A DNA stretch of 64,000 nt from Chryseobacterium defluvii (GCF_014204415.1 NZ_JACHLE010000001.1:124001-188000); one strand, 5' to 3'; positions 17,460-27,648 are shown, counted from the first letter of the stretch. Numbers and translations: made by a program. The notes: generated by a model not told the origin, from the letters alone.

Positions 17460-19454
17460 ATGAAACTTAAGTACAGCCTGCTTGCTTTGGCAGCTCCACT
17501 TTTAATGAATGCACAACAGCTAATGACACCCGAAATTCTCTGGACTTTGAAAAAAGTAGGAGTACAGGCAGTTTCACCGGATCAGTCTTCACTGATCTAT
17601 AAAGTGGGACAGGTAGACCTGAAAACAGAAAAAACAAAAAACGAGAACTATTTTCTTAATATCCTTAATAACCAGTCTTCTAAAATAGATCTTGGAAAAA
17701 AAGCTCTCATTCAGTGGGATAAAAACGGGATCTATGCTCAGGAAGGAGATAAAATTTATCAGTCTAAGGACAATGGAAAAACCTGGACAGAATTCTATAC
17801 CATAGCAGAGGCTGATAACATCGTGATCTCACCGGACGGAAAAAAGATCGCCTTTAGTAAACAGGTTTTAGTAGAAAAACTGATGGGAAAGGATAAATAT
17901 GCAGATACCCCAAAAACCACAGCCCAGATCTATACAGACCTTAATCACAGGCACTGGGACTATTTCAACGAAGGGAAGTATAACCATGTTTTTGTGGTTA
18001 ATGTTTCGGATAAAGTAGAGTCTGCAAAAGATCTGCTGGAAGGAAAAACATGGGATTCTCCCCAAAGGCCTTTCGGTGGGGCGGAAGACTTTGTCTGGAG
18101 TCCGGATTCTTCCCAGCTCTTATATGTCACAAAACCCAAAAGCGGTAAAGAATATGCAGCAAGTACCAATACGGATATCTTCGCCTATGATACAGCTTCC
18201 GGCTCTGTTAAAAATTTAACGGAATCCAATCAGGGGTATGATGTAAACCCTAAATTCAGTCCGGACGGGAAATCCCTTGTTTGGCAAAGTATGGAAAGAG
18301 ATGGGTACGAAGCGGATAAAAATGATGTAAAGCTGATGGACTGGAAATCAGGAAAAACAACCAACCTTACCAAAGGATGGGATGAAAGCGTTACCGGAGA
18401 TGTCTTCTGGAGTGGCGACTCTAAGATCATCTATTTTACAGCTGCTTTCAGAGGAACAAAACAGCTTTTCTCCGTGGATCCGAAGAACTCAAAAGTTCAG
18501 CAGATCACCAAAGGAGATTTTGACGTGAATGAAATTTTTGCAGATAACAAAAACTCCCTTATAGTAGGCAGAACAGACATTAACCACGCAACAGATCTGT
18601 TCTCGGTAAATCTTAAAAACGGAGAAATGAGTCAGGTTACGGAAGCTAATAAAGATACCTATGGAAAGCTGAGTCAGGGAAAAACCGAACTTAAATTGGT
18701 AAAAACTACGGATGGAAAAGAAATGGGTGTATGGTTCCATTATCCACCGAATTTTGACCCGAATAAAAAATACCCAACTTTATTATATTGCCAGGGAGGT
18801 CCTCAATCCGGATTGACACAGTATTTCAGCACAAGATGGAACTTTGCCTTAATGGCAGCCAACGGTTACATCGTAGTAGCTCCGAATCGTAGAGGAATGC
18901 CGGGCTGGGGAACAAAATGGAATGAAGACATTTCCAAAGACTGGGGCGGGCAATCCATGAAAGATTATCTGGCTGCCGCAGACTACGCAAAAACTTTATC
19001 CTATGTTGACGGAGACAGAATGGCGGCGGTTGGCGCAAGTTATGGAGGATACAGTGTATTTATGCTCGCAGGGATGCATAATAATAGATTTAAAACTTTT
19101 ATTGCACACGACGGGTTATTTGATATGAAATCATGGTATCTGACCACAGAGGAGCTCTGGTTTGCCAACTGGGATCTGGGTTCCCCTTGGGATAAACCAT
19201 TACCAAAAGCATATACGGATTTCAATCCAAGTAATTTCGTAGATCAATGGAATAAGCCCATTATGATCATCCAGGGTGGAATAGACTTCAGGGTTCCTTA
19301 TGAGCAGGGGCAGGAAGCTTTCCAGGCAGCAAAACTGAAGGGGTTGAAAACAAAATTCCTGTACTTCCCGAACGAAAACCATTGGGTGCTTCATCCGCAG
19401 AACGGGTTGGTATGGCAGAGAGAATTTTTCGAATGGTTAAAGGAAACACTATAA
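17460..19454 (+). CDS. S9-family serine peptidase (DPP5-like), secreted
   Basis: This 664-residue protein starts at the ATG at 17460, which opens a signal peptide ending LLMNAQQ. Residues about 40-400 form a WD40-like beta propeller. The C-terminal alpha/beta hydrolase has the nucleophile Ser527 in GASYGGYS, the Asp in IDFRVPY and the His in ENHWVLHP. The order and spacing are those of prolyl oligopeptidase-family dipeptidyl peptidases, most like DPP5. It probably trims dipeptides from imported peptides in the periplasm. A terminator follows. Confidence 0.9.
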   Translation: MKLKYSLLALAAPLLMNAQQLMTPEILWTLKKVGVQAVSPDQSSLIYKVGQVDLKTEKTKNENYFLNILNNQSSKIDLGKKALIQWDKNGIYAQEGDKIYQSKDNGKTWTEFYTIAEADNIVISPDGKKIAFSKQVLVEKLMGKDKYADTPKTTAQIYTDLNHRHWDYFNEGKYNHVFVVNVSDKVESAKDLLEGKTWDSPQRPFGGAEDFVWSPDSSQLLYVTKPKSGKEYAASTNTDIFAYDTASGSVKNLTESNQGYDVNPKFSPDGKSLVWQSMERDGYEADKNDVKLMDWKSGKTTNLTKGWDESVTGDVFWSGDSKIIYFTAAFRGTKQLFSVDPKNSKVQQITKGDFDVNEIFADNKNSLIVGRTDINHATDLFSVNLKNGEMSQVTEANKDTYGKLSQGKTELKLVKTTDGKEMGVWFHYPPNFDPNKKYPTLLYCQGGPQSGLTQYFSTRWNFALMAANGYIVVAPNRRGMPGWGTKWNEDISKDWGGQSMKDYLAAADYAKTLSYVDGDRMAAVGASYGGYSVFMLAGMHNNRFKTFIAHDGLFDMKSWYLTTEELWFANWDLGSPWDKPLPKAYTDFNPSNFVDQWNKPIMIIQGGIDFRVPYEQGQEAFQAAKLKGLKTKFLYFPNENHWVLHPQNGLVWQREFFEWLKETL

Positions 19455-19537
19455 AAATTCCCCTCCTTTGGAGGGGTGTCAAAAATTTAAAAATTTTTGA
19501 CGGGGTGGTTTTATAATTTACAGAAAAACAAAATAAT

Positions 19538-19558
19538 AACGGGCTTTAGCCCGTTTTT
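19538..19558 (+). terminator. Rho-independent terminator
   Basis: AACGGGCT and AGCCCGTT form the stem, followed by TTTTT. A second hairpin (CCCCTCC / GGAGGGG, from 19459) lies just after the S9 peptidase stop. Confidence 0.75.
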
Positions 19559-19603
19559 CATACCTCATTTTCAAGACTTCAGCCAAATTCTTACATTTGA
19601 ACA

Positions 19604-20098
19604 ATGCAAAACAGGATTTATTCTTTTCCTCCAATTATAGACCATCATTCCAGGATCTTGATCTTAGGCTCAATTCCCGGTGTGAGGTCTTTAGAAAAAC
19701 AACAGTATTATGCCCATCCGCAGAATGCATTCTGGAAAATCATCTTTACCTTATTGAATGAAGAATTTACAGAAGATTATGCCGGAAGAGTTAGCATTTT
19801 AAAGAAGTATCATATCGCACTTTGGGATGTTATTGACTCCTGTGAAAGAAAAGGAAGCCTGGATACTGAAATCAGGAATGAAGAAGCCAACCAGATCGCA
19901 GAACTTCTGGAAGAACATCCGAACATTGGAGCTATCTTCTGTAACGGAGGGAAATCCTATAAAAACCTGCAGAAAATTTTAGGAAAGAACTTCAGAATTC
20001 CCATATTTCTATTACCCTCTACAAGTCCGCTGCATACTGTTTCATTAGAAAAGAAATTAGAAGAATGGAAAAAGCTCCTGGAGTTCTTTGAATATTAA
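19604..20098 (+). CDS. DNA-deoxyinosine (hypoxanthine) glycosylase, uracil-DNA-glycosylase superfamily
   Basis: This 164-residue protein has the motif LILGSIPGVRSLEKQQYYAHPQNAFW typical of this branch of the UDG fold, and a C-terminal LLPSTSPLHT loop replacing the classical HPSP-type motif. It should remove hypoxanthine arising from adenine deamination. The length is normal. It is transcribed towards the AIM24 gene, with a shared terminator between. Confidence 0.85.
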   Translation: MQNRIYSFPPIIDHHSRILILGSIPGVRSLEKQQYYAHPQNAFWKIIFTLLNEEFTEDYAGRVSILKKYHIALWDVIDSCERKGSLDTEIRNEEANQIAELLEEHPNIGAIFCNGGKSYKNLQKILGKNFRIPIFLLPSTSPLHTVSLEKKLEEWKKLLEFFEY

Positions 20099-20132
20099 AA
20101 AGCAAAGACAGAATAGAATGTCTTTGCTTTTT
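20097..20132. terminator. Bidirectional terminator
   Basis: AAAGCAAAGACA and TGTCTTTGCTTT form a 12-bp stem with an 8-nt loop and T-rich tails both ways. It sits between two convergent genes. Confidence 0.85.
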
Positions 20133-20144
20133 ATTTTATATCAA

Positions 20145-20837
20145 TTATTTTTCCACTACATACACCTCCTCATAAGGCTGAATAAGCACCCATCCGCTTC
20201 CCGAGAATTTCATCTGGAATTCCTCTCCGCTTCCTCTTCCGATAAGGCTTTTTAGAGATACATTGGTTTTCAGTTCAGGGCTTAAATTTCCTGACCAGGC
20301 AACCGTGGCATTAGGGTCTGTAAAAACAGGGTTGTCCGGGGTTACCATTAATGTCAGAGGATCACCGTGGGTGGTAATGGCAATATGCCCTGTCCCGGAA
20401 AGTCTTACCTGGAATAATCCGCCCGACATCATCCCCGCAATACTTTTCAGCATGGTGATATCACTTTTTATGCTTTGTTCATGGGCCAGAACATCATTTC
20501 CATTGACGCATACCGCTTCATTGTTCAGATACAGGATACGCACCTTCTTTCCGGAATCTGCTACATATAATCTTCCCGTTCCTTCGGCTTTCATCAGTTT
20601 GGAACCTTCTCCGCTGACTACTTTTTTTAATAAATTCCCTAAACCTCCTGAAAGCATTCCCTGCCTTTCGAAATTAATGCTTCCTACATATCCCACCATA
20701 CTTCCGGCTTTGGTCCATACTGCCTGGTTATTAAGGTTGATCTCTAAAAGCTGGGGTTTCTCAAGCTCGAAATAATCTCTCTCCTGCGGGTTTTCTTTTG
20801 TTTCATTAACGAATGCTTCTAATGAATATTTGCTCAT
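20145..20837 (-). CDS. AIM24-family protein
   Basis: This 230-residue protein is predicted all-beta, with Gly-rich turns such as GSGEEFQMKFSGSGWVLIQPYE and LFQVRLSGTGHIAITTHG. That is the AIM24/TIGR00266 family, a trimeric beta-sandwich with no known bacterial activity. I used the ATG at 20835-20837 (MSKYSLEAFV) rather than one seven codons earlier. It has no signal peptide. Confidence 0.85.
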   Translation of the reverse strand: MSKYSLEAFVNETKENPQERDYFELEKPQLLEINLNNQAVWTKAGSMVGYVGSINFERQGMLSGGLGNLLKKVVSGEGSKLMKAEGTGRLYVADSGKKVRILYLNNEAVCVNGNDVLAHEQSIKSDITMLKSIAGMMSGGLFQVRLSGTGHIAITTHGDPLTLMVTPDNPVFTDPNATVAWSGNLSPELKTNVSLKSLIGRGSGEEFQMKFSGSGWVLIQPYEEVYVVEK

Positions 20838-21011
20838 ATATATCAATTTTAGTTTCAAAAATAGTTCTTTTTTCGTTTTAGAACTACTACGATATTATGT
20901 TTTTGAAGCTATATAAAATAAAACTTGACAAAGGGGTATCGAATGTCGTATATTTGCACCTCGAAAATTACACCATGTAACTTTCATAATTTTTAAACCG
21001 TAATTTAAAAA

Positions 21012-22061
21012 ATGAAAACATCCGATTTTAATTTTGATCTTCCTGCGGAATTATTGGCAGAACATCCATCAGAGCACAGAGACGAAGCAAGACTAATGGT
21101 TTTGAACAGAAAAACAGAAACCATTGAGCACAAATTGTTTAAAGATGTGGTAGATTATTTTGATGAGAAAGATCTGTTTATTTTCAACAATACTAAAGTT
21201 TTTCCTGCACGTCTTTACGGAAATAAGGAAAAAACAGGAGCTAAAATTGAAGTATTCCTTTTAAGGGAGCTTGATAAGGAAACCCGTGTTTGGGACGTAT
21301 TAGTAGATCCTGCCAGAAAAATAAGAATTGGTAACAAGTTATTTTTCACTGAAGATGAATCTTTAGTGGCCGAAGTAATTGATAATACAACTTCCAGAGG
21401 AAGAACATTGAGATTCTTATTTGATGGTTCTTATGAAGAATTCAGAGCCAAATTAAAAGAGCTGGGAGAAACCCCGCTTCCAAAATACATCAAAAGAGCA
21501 GTAGAGCCGGAAGATGCGGAAAGATATCAGACCATCTATGCAAAAATAGAAGGAGCAGTAGCAGCTCCTACAGCCGGTCTGCATTTCTCTAAACACCTTA
21601 TGAAAAGGCTGGAGATCAAAGGAATTGATTTTGCAGAGATCACCCTTCATGTGGGATTAGGGACCTTTAATCCTATTGAAGTAGAAGACCTTTCCAAGCA
21701 CAAAATGGAGTCCGAAGAAGTTTTTATCGATGATAAAAATGCCGAGATCATTAATAAAGCAGTAGATGCAAACAGAAGAGTTTGTGCAGTAGGGACAACA
21801 ACAATGAGAGCATTGGAAACTTCAGTTTCTTCAAACAAGAAAATCTCTGCTTTCCATGGATGGACCAACAAGTTCATTTATCCGCCTCATGATTTTGGAG
21901 TAGCCAACACAATGATCACTAACTTCCACACGCCGAAATCTACCCTTATTATGATGATCGCTGCGTTTGCCGGGAGGGATTTTGTAATGCATGCCTATGA
22001 AGAAGCCGTAAAAGAGAAATATAAATTCTACTCTTATGGAGATGCCATGTTAATTTTATAG
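21012..22061 (+). CDS. queA: S-adenosylmethionine:tRNA ribosyltransferase-isomerase QueA
   Basis: This 349-residue enzyme transfers and isomerises the ribosyl part of SAM onto 7-aminomethyl-7-deazaguanine in tRNA to give epoxyqueuosine. Family motifs [40 protein letters not shown] and [11 protein letters not shown] are all present. The length is normal. It may be co-transcribed with rlmN 71 bp downstream, so two tRNA/rRNA modification genes are paired. Confidence 0.95.
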   Translation: MKTSDFNFDLPAELLAEHPSEHRDEARLMVLNRKTETIEHKLFKDVVDYFDEKDLFIFNNTKVFPARLYGNKEKTGAKIEVFLLRELDKETRVWDVLVDPARKIRIGNKLFFTEDESLVAEVIDNTTSRGRTLRFLFDGSYEEFRAKLKELGETPLPKYIKRAVEPEDAERYQTIYAKIEGAVAAPTAGLHFSKHLMKRLEIKGIDFAEITLHVGLGTFNPIEVEDLSKHKMESEEVFIDDKNAEIINKAVDANRRVCAVGTTTMRALETSVSSNKKISAFHGWTNKFIYPPHDFGVANTMITNFHTPKSTLIMMIAAFAGRDFVMHAYEEAVKEKYKFYSYGDAMLIL

Positions 22062-22076
22062 AAAAGATATAAGGTA

Positions 22077-22109
22077 AAAGGTTGCAGGTAAGCTATTACC
22101 TGTACCTTT
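22077..22109. repeat. Hairpin between queA and rlmN
   Basis: AAAGGT and ACCTTT, then CAGGTAA and TTACCTG, form a stem with a GCTA loop. There is no T-run, so it is probably not a terminator. It may be a small repeat or an mRNA-stability element between the two cistrons. Confidence 0.5.
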
Positions 22110-22132
22110 ATCCTGACATCTGCCACCTTATA

Positions 22133-23167
22133 ATGAAAGATATCAGAACTTTATCACTGGACCAGCTTAAAGATTACTTTGTGTCTTTGGGAGAAAAACC
22201 GTTTCGGGCGAAACAGGTCTATGATTGGTTGTGGAGTAAAAACCTCCATTCGATTGATGAAATGACGAATCTTTCAAAACCGCTTCGGGAAAAAATTTCC
22301 GAAGAATATACCATCAATCCTGTTTCTGTAGACCAGCTTCAAAAAAGTACGGATGGCACCATAAAAAATGGGGTGAAGCTTCATGACGGCTTGCTGGTAG
22401 AATCTGTTCTTATTCCTACGGAGACCAGGACGACAGCCTGTGTTTCTTCTCAGGTAGGATGTTCATTGAACTGCGAATTCTGCGCTACCGCCAGACTGAA
22501 AAGGATGAGAAATCTGGAAGTTGCGGAAATTGTGGATCAGGTTGCCCTGATTGATAAACAAAGCAGACTGTATTTTGACAGACCCCTTTCCAATATCGTT
22601 TTTATGGGAATGGGAGAACCCATGATGAATTATAAGAATGTAGTCGAATCCATCCGGAAAATTACTCAGCCCGAAGGTTTGGGAATGTCTCCAAGAAGGA
22701 TCACCGTTTCTACATCAGGAATTCCGAAAATGATCAAAATGCTTGCGGATGAAGATCTGCGTGTTAAACTGGCATTATCGCTTCATTCAGCTATAGAGTC
22801 CAAGCGTAATGAGATCATGCCGTTTTCCGATAAGTTTCCGTTAACCGAAATTATGGAAGCTTTACAGTACTGGTATCAGAAAACAGGCTCGGTCATTACC
22901 TTTGAATATTGTGTATGGAAGAATATCAATGATAAGGATGAAGACATCAAAGCATTGATCAGGTATTGCAAACAGGTTCCTTCCAAAGTTAATCTCATTC
23001 AGTATAATCCGATCGGTGACGGGAAATATGACCAATGTAACAAGCAGGCCGAAGAAAACTATGTCCGTCAGCTTGAAAATGCTGGTGTTACCGTAATGAT
23101 CCGGAGAAGCCGTGGCGGGGATATTGATGCAGCATGCGGCCAGCTGGCTAATAAAACTACAGACTAA
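22133..23167 (+). CDS. rlmN: Dual-specificity 23S rRNA/tRNA adenine-C2 methyltransferase RlmN
   Basis: This 344-residue radical-SAM enzyme methylates C2 of A2503 in 23S rRNA and A37 in some tRNAs. The 4Fe-4S motif CSLNCEFC is present, and the C-terminal catalytic Cys lies in GDIDAACGQL. The GMGEPMMNY and TVSTSGIPKM motifs also fit. The ATG at 22133 (MKDIRTLSLDQLKDYF) is the family start. Confidence 0.95.
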   Translation: MKDIRTLSLDQLKDYFVSLGEKPFRAKQVYDWLWSKNLHSIDEMTNLSKPLREKISEEYTINPVSVDQLQKSTDGTIKNGVKLHDGLLVESVLIPTETRTTACVSSQVGCSLNCEFCATARLKRMRNLEVAEIVDQVALIDKQSRLYFDRPLSNIVFMGMGEPMMNYKNVVESIRKITQPEGLGMSPRRITVSTSGIPKMIKMLADEDLRVKLALSLHSAIESKRNEIMPFSDKFPLTEIMEALQYWYQKTGSVITFEYCVWKNINDKDEDIKALIRYCKQVPSKVNLIQYNPIGDGKYDQCNKQAEENYVRQLENAGVTVMIRRSRGGDIDAACGQLANKTTD

Positions 23168-23407
23168 ATTTCTTATACAACTGATCGGTTCCTTTTAACT
23201 TAACGTGAATATAATCTGAAGGTTTACGAATGTAGTTCAGCCTTTGCGAACTTAAAAATAATACAGTATAAAGGAAAAAAAGAATCTTTGTTTACCTTGG
23301 CGTTTAAAAAGCACATCAGAGGTTACCTTAACGTAAGCACTTAAAAAACTCTTGCAACTCTTGCGCTGGAAAGGAAATTATTGATAATAAAATTTTATTT
23401 TTATCAG

Positions 23408-24289
23408 ATGAAAAAACTTCTGTTTTTTGCCGTCATTATCTCCCAGTCTGTATTTTCCCAGGAGACAGATTTTCTGAAAATAAAAAAATATAAGGTCAGT
23501 TACCTTGATGATAAGATCCGGGAAACCTCAGGACTGAATCTTTTCAAAAACAGGCTCTACACGTTCAATGACAGTGGAAATACACCGGAACTTTTTGAAA
23601 TTGACAAAGGTTCCGGAAATATTATCTCGGTGATGAAAATTAATGCTTCTAACACAGACTGGGAAGCATTGGCCAATGACGGGGAGCATTTCTATATCGG
23701 GGATTTTGGGAATAATTTGGGAACCAGGAAAGACCTGAAAATATTTAAAATTCCCTTTCAAAAAGAAAACCTGACGATTGATCCTGCTGCTACTATTTCT
23801 TTTTATTATCCTGAGCAGACAGATTTTACACCTAAAAATACAGATACGGATTTCGATGTTGAAGCCATGATCTGGCTGAACGGGAAACTGCACCTGTTTA
23901 CAAAAGAGTGGGCTTCAAAGGCAACCACTCATTATATCATTGATCCTGAGATTTCAGAAAATCAGAAAGCACAAAAAGCGGAAACGTATAAAACCGGTTT
24001 TGTGGTGACGGACGCTGCTTATTTTGCTCAAAAGCTTTATCTGATAGGATATACAAAAAAAACAGAGGTCTTTTTAGATATTTTTGATGAAACCGAACCC
24101 GGAATATTCTTTAATAGCTCTCCAAAGCACTATTATTTGGGAAGCTCATTGTCAATAGGACAAATCGAGGGGATTGCGGTAAATGAAGATGGGATTTATA
24201 TTTCTGGGGAAAAATTCAATTCTCCGCTGGGTAGTACAAAACAGGGGTTATACTTTATTCCCTCAGATAAAAATAAACCCGGCAAATGA
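23408..24289 (+). CDS. Secreted beta-propeller-like protein of unknown function
   Basis: This 293-residue protein has a signal peptide (ending VFSQ). The rest shows repeated strands with Asp-rich turns (YTFNDSGNTPELFEI, WEALANDGEHFYIGDFGNNLG, IEGIAVNEDGIYISGEKF), as in SdiA-regulated or NHL-like propellers. I used the ATG at 23408; the longer frame uses an upstream codon without coding character. It is convergent with the M23 peptidase. The GC-containing CCCGG/CCGGG hairpin at its stop may serve as a shared terminator. Confidence 0.75.
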   Translation: MKKLLFFAVIISQSVFSQETDFLKIKKYKVSYLDDKIRETSGLNLFKNRLYTFNDSGNTPELFEIDKGSGNIISVMKINASNTDWEALANDGEHFYIGDFGNNLGTRKDLKIFKIPFQKENLTIDPAATISFYYPEQTDFTPKNTDTDFDVEAMIWLNGKLHLFTKEWASKATTHYIIDPEISENQKAQKAETYKTGFVVTDAAYFAQKLYLIGYTKKTEVFLDIFDETEPGIFFNSSPKHYYLGSSLSIGQIEGIAVNEDGIYISGEKFNSPLGSTKQGLYFIPSDKNKPGK

Positions 24290-24308
24290 ATACCGGGCTT
24301 GAGAAAAT

Positions 24309-25691
24309 CTATTGATTAATTATTTTAAAACTTTTTTTAAGTTGTCCGTTGGTGATCGTGACAATATAATTTCCTTTTTCATAGGTAAAGGGGAATGTAT
24401 TTACCCCTTCCTTAAGTTTTACCTTTGATTTTTTGAGAAGTTTTCCATCCATGCTGATGATCTCAAGAACAAAATCATCTTCTGCTTTTGAACTTTTGTA
24501 AAGAATATCCATTGTTTGATTCATTACCGGATTTGAGATCTCTAAAGCTTCCTTTTGGATAATGTCCAGAGTACTTAGGGTGCCGAAGGTGAAATTATGA
24601 GTCACTGTTTGCCCGTTTATCGTCACGGAAGCTTTCCAGTTGCCGTTTTGGTTAAAAGTAGATGAAGGGATTGACCAATACCAATAAGAGGCTGCATAAA
24701 ATGTGTTGATATTAAAATTACTGTTATAGGCAATCGTATTATCCGGCCTGGTCAGTTTCATATTAGCGGGAGTCCCTACCGGAATATCGGCCAGGTAGAT
24801 ATATACATAAAGACCCTCACCCATATTGAAGGCGTTTTTAAAATTTGTAGTCTCCTGAACTCCACAGCCATTATTGAAGATTACAGAGCTGCTGTGGGTA
24901 AATATTCCATTGATCTTAGGATCCAGATAAGGTTTTTGGGATTGCCACCATGTATCTGTAGAAGAGGGCCATGTATTGCAGGCTCCCTGATAAGGATCCA
25001 CCAATTCATTGCTGCTGTTGTAAACCTCAAAATGGAGATGAGGTCCGGTGGAATTTCCCGAACTTCCTATGATACCCAGGTATTCACCGGCAGAAACACT
25101 TTCTCCAATACCTTTTGCGGTCAGGGAATTGTTTTTCATATGTCCGTACCAGGCCGTACTCCCGTCACTATGCTGTACATATATGGCATTCCAGTTATCA
25201 CTGTTAAAAGCACAGTTCCGGTCATAATTGCCATTACTCTTTCCAACGATTATTCCGGGAGCTGCAGCGACTACCTGTGCCTGGTTATTATCCATCTGGT
25301 ACCATCCGAAAGGCCACGTAAAAATATCGATACCCCTATGATTTCCGGAGCTGGTATCATAGGTTCGGGTTCCGCAGTTCCAGTCCTGCAATTGGTTGGG
25401 ATAGTTCAGGTTATGATCTACATGATTTGAAATGCTCCATACTTCGTTATACGGGGAGCCTGGGCTTTTCTGTACCGGCCAGATGAATAAAGGATGAGCC
25501 AGAGCCTTGTGAGTAGATAATTTTTTCTCTTGAGTAAGACGTGCTTTATTAGCAGTAAGCATGCTGTTGATCTGTACTCTGTCACTTTCGGAAAGGCATT
25601 CCGTTCGTTTGGGAGAAAATTCTCCGCCACCATGCTGGGCATTAATGAAAGAGGAAGCCAATACAGATAAAAAAACGAACTTTAAATTCAT
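24309..25691 (-). CDS. M23 metallopeptidase with type IX secretion sorting domain
   Basis: This 460-residue protein has a signal peptide (ending INAQ). A LytM/M23 peptidase domain has the zinc ligands H118 and D122 (HRGID) and H220 (GPHLHFE), plus the catalytic-type His184 in WYGHMK. A middle beta domain follows. The last 75 residues form a type A type IX sorting domain (ISNPVMNQTMDI... GKLLKKS... GNYIVTITNGQLKKSFKI). It is likely exported across the outer membrane and cuts peptidoglycan or Gly-rich peptides outside the cell. The core is similar to LasA-like staphylolytic peptidases. Confidence 0.9.
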   Translation of the reverse strand: MNLKFVFLSVLASSFINAQHGGGEFSPKRTECLSESDRVQINSMLTANKARLTQEKKLSTHKALAHPLFIWPVQKSPGSPYNEVWSISNHVDHNLNYPNQLQDWNCGTRTYDTSSGNHRGIDIFTWPFGWYQMDNNQAQVVAAAPGIIVGKSNGNYDRNCAFNSDNWNAIYVQHSDGSTAWYGHMKNNSLTAKGIGESVSAGEYLGIIGSSGNSTGPHLHFEVYNSSNELVDPYQGACNTWPSSTDTWWQSQKPYLDPKINGIFTHSSSVIFNNGCGVQETTNFKNAFNMGEGLYVYIYLADIPVGTPANMKLTRPDNTIAYNSNFNINTFYAASYWYWSIPSSTFNQNGNWKASVTINGQTVTHNFTFGTLSTLDIIQKEALEISNPVMNQTMDILYKSSKAEDDFVLEIISMDGKLLKKSKVKLKEGVNTFPFTYEKGNYIVTITNGQLKKSFKIINQ

Positions 25692-25762
25692 GATGATTTG
25701 TGTTTACAGGTTAATTTAGAAAGATAAAAATAAAAAATAAAGAGATATTTTACGAAAAAAAT

Positions 25763-25770
25763 TATCTTTG
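25763..25770 (+). promoter_or_regulatory. -7 promoter box
   Basis: TATCTTTG fits the Bacteroidota TAnnTTTG box and lies 38 bp upstream of the GTG start of the polyprenyl synthetase. Confidence 0.6.
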
Positions 25771-25807
25771 TGAGAATTAATAATTAATTATCTTTCATTC
25801 ACAGACT

Positions 25808-26785
25808 GTGGCGAATATCGTAGAAGAAATCAAGCAACCGATCAATGAGGAAATGAAGCTTTTCGAGCAGAAGTTTTATGAATCAATGCAGAGCAAAGTC
25901 CCTTTATTGGATAAAGTAACCCGTTTTATTGTTACTACAAAGGGAAAGCAGATGCGTCCTATGTTTGTATTTCTCTGTGCAAGACTTATCGGGAATGTTA
26001 ACGAAAAGACCTATCGTGGAGCATCCATGATCGAACTGATCCATACGGCTACTCTGGTGCACGACGATGTGGTGGATGAAAGCTTCAAGAGACGGAATTT
26101 CTTCTCGATCAACGCCTTATGGAAAAATAAAATTGCAGTTTTGGTAGGAGATTATCTTTTGTCCAAATCCGTTTTGCTGTCTACAGATCATAAAGATTAC
26201 GATCTTCTCAGCGTGATTTCCAGAACCATCCGGGAAATGTCTGAAGGAGAGCTTCTTCAGTTGGAAAAAGCCAGAAAACTGGATATTACTGAGGATGTTT
26301 ATTATGAAATTATCCGTCAGAAAACAGCAACCTTAATTGCTGCCTGTTGTGAGATCGGTGTTTTATCGAATGATGCAGATGAAGTTCTGGCTAAAAAGAT
26401 GCAGGATTTCGGGACCTTTACCGGAATGGCATTCCAGATCAAAGATGATCTGTTTGACTATTTAAGCTCTAATGTTATCGGTAAACCCGTTGGAATTGAT
26501 ATCAAAGAGCAGAAAATGACCCTGCCTCTCATCCATACTTTAAAAACTGCCGGTGAAAAAGACAGGAAGTATTATTTCAATACGATAAAACGTTATAATA
26601 ATGACCAAAAGCGCGTGAAAGAGCTTATTGCTTTCGTGAAAAGTTCCGGTGGCCTGGATTATGCTATTGGTATAATGAAAGATTTCCAGCAGAAAGCAAA
26701 AGATATCCTTAATGAGTTCCCGGAATCTGATGCGAAAAGATCCTTACACAGCATGCTGGATTATGTAATTGAAAGAAAGTTTTAG
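25808..26785 (+). CDS. Polyprenyl diphosphate synthase (trans-isoprenyl)
   Basis: This 325-residue enzyme extends an allylic diphosphate with isopentenyl diphosphate to make the side chain of menaquinone or a similar lipid. The first Asp-rich motif is DDVVD (86-90) and the second DDLFD (213-217). The KGKQMRP motif for IPP binding is present. It starts with GTG at 25808, which begins the conserved N-terminus, and no earlier ATG exists in frame. Chain length cannot be read from sequence. Confidence 0.92.
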   Translation: MANIVEEIKQPINEEMKLFEQKFYESMQSKVPLLDKVTRFIVTTKGKQMRPMFVFLCARLIGNVNEKTYRGASMIELIHTATLVHDDVVDESFKRRNFFSINALWKNKIAVLVGDYLLSKSVLLSTDHKDYDLLSVISRTIREMSEGELLQLEKARKLDITEDVYYEIIRQKTATLIAACCEIGVLSNDADEVLAKKMQDFGTFTGMAFQIKDDLFDYLSSNVIGKPVGIDIKEQKMTLPLIHTLKTAGEKDRKYYFNTIKRYNNDQKRVKELIAFVKSSGGLDYAIGIMKDFQQKAKDILNEFPESDAKRSLHSMLDYVIERKF

Positions 26786-26803
26786 ATAATAAAGTACATA
26801 AAT

Positions 26804-26838
26804 AAAAAAGCGGAACAATTTATTTGTTCCGCTTTTTT
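26804..26838. terminator. Strong bidirectional terminator
   Basis: A perfect 15-bp stem (AAAAAAGCGGAACAA / TTGTTCCGCTTTTTT) with a 5-nt loop lies between two convergent genes. Confidence 0.9.
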
Positions 26839-26844
26839 ATCATA

Positions 26845-27648
26845 TTATATTTTTTGTACCGTTACGTTAGTCACATTTCCACTACCCGTAGAGCCGGTTT
26901 CTGTAGATAAGATTGTACAGTTTGCATTGGGAGCAGCTGTAAAACGGATCCGATAACCTATTGAGGGTACTATGATCATGGTTGTATAATTCATTAGTTC
27001 GCCAATAGTACTGCTGGTAGATACAGCATTGTAATGGCTTCCCCTTCCTAAATAATCAGCATCGGGAACAGGTCTTATGCCGATAAGCAACTGGGTTCCT
27101 GCAGGAGCACTGGCAAAACCTGCTTGTAACGTTACAAGATAATTTCCCGGCTGAGTAAAAGTTAATGTACCCGTGCTTGTATTATAATTATAATATGGGG
27201 AAGTCGCCAAAGGAGCAGCAAACAGCAGAGTGGTAATATTACCTGTGCCGCTTCCGGCTATATGACTCTGGCTATTGGCTAAACGTGCATGGAATAACGA
27301 ATAATCGGCAAAATTCACTGTTTTTAAAATTCCGGTAGCATCAGCGACCACCACTCTGTCTGTTCCCCCAACACCTATATTGGTAGTAATATCACGGATC
27401 CGCACGTTTCCGGTAGCTACATCAATCTTTTGAGTGGGGGCATTGGTCCCTATACCTGTATTACCAGTCGCGGTGACAACAAAATCATTGGTTTGTTGTG
27501 CAACGGAAGGCACACCTGTAGCAGAGTTATCTTTAGCTCCGTCCACATGAAGGATTGTTTGAGGGTTATTTGTATTTATTCCTACCTGTGCATACGTAAA
27601 TAATGATGTTGCAACAACACCAAGGGTTGATAATAATTTTTTTCTCAT
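26845..27648 (-). CDS. Secreted fibre-like protein with C1q/TNF-like C-terminus
   Basis: This 267-residue protein has a signal peptide (ending FTYAQ), then VGINTNNPQTILHVDG and GIGTNAPTQKIDV, the collar-type motifs seen in Bacteroidota fibre proteins. The C-terminal 140 residues (TLTFTQPGNYLVTLQAGFAS, then strands to the end) look like a C1q-type jelly roll, which would trimerise. Probably exported; the partner is unknown. It is the same style as the protein at 1029-2606. Confidence 0.75.
   Translation of the reverse strand: MRKKLLSTLGVVATSLFTYAQVGINTNNPQTILHVDGAKDNSATGVPSVAQQTNDFVVTATGNTGIGTNAPTQKIDVATGNVRIRDITTNIGVGGTDRVVVADATGILKTVNFADYSLFHARLANSQSHIAGSGTGNITTLLFAAPLATSPYYNYNTSTGTLTFTQPGNYLVTLQAGFASAPAGTQLLIGIRPVPDADYLGRGSHYNAVSTSSTIGELMNYTTMIIVPSIGYRIRFTAAPNANCTILSTETGSTGSGNVTNVTVQKI

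Noticed and set aside
20263..20775. 170-codon ORF opposite the AIM24 gene
   Set aside because: It is a frame shadow of the AIM24 gene, with Pro/Ser-rich random character.
24894..25430. 178-codon plus-strand ORF opposite the M23 peptidase
   Set aside because: It overlaps a protein with full zinc motifs and has no recognisable domain.
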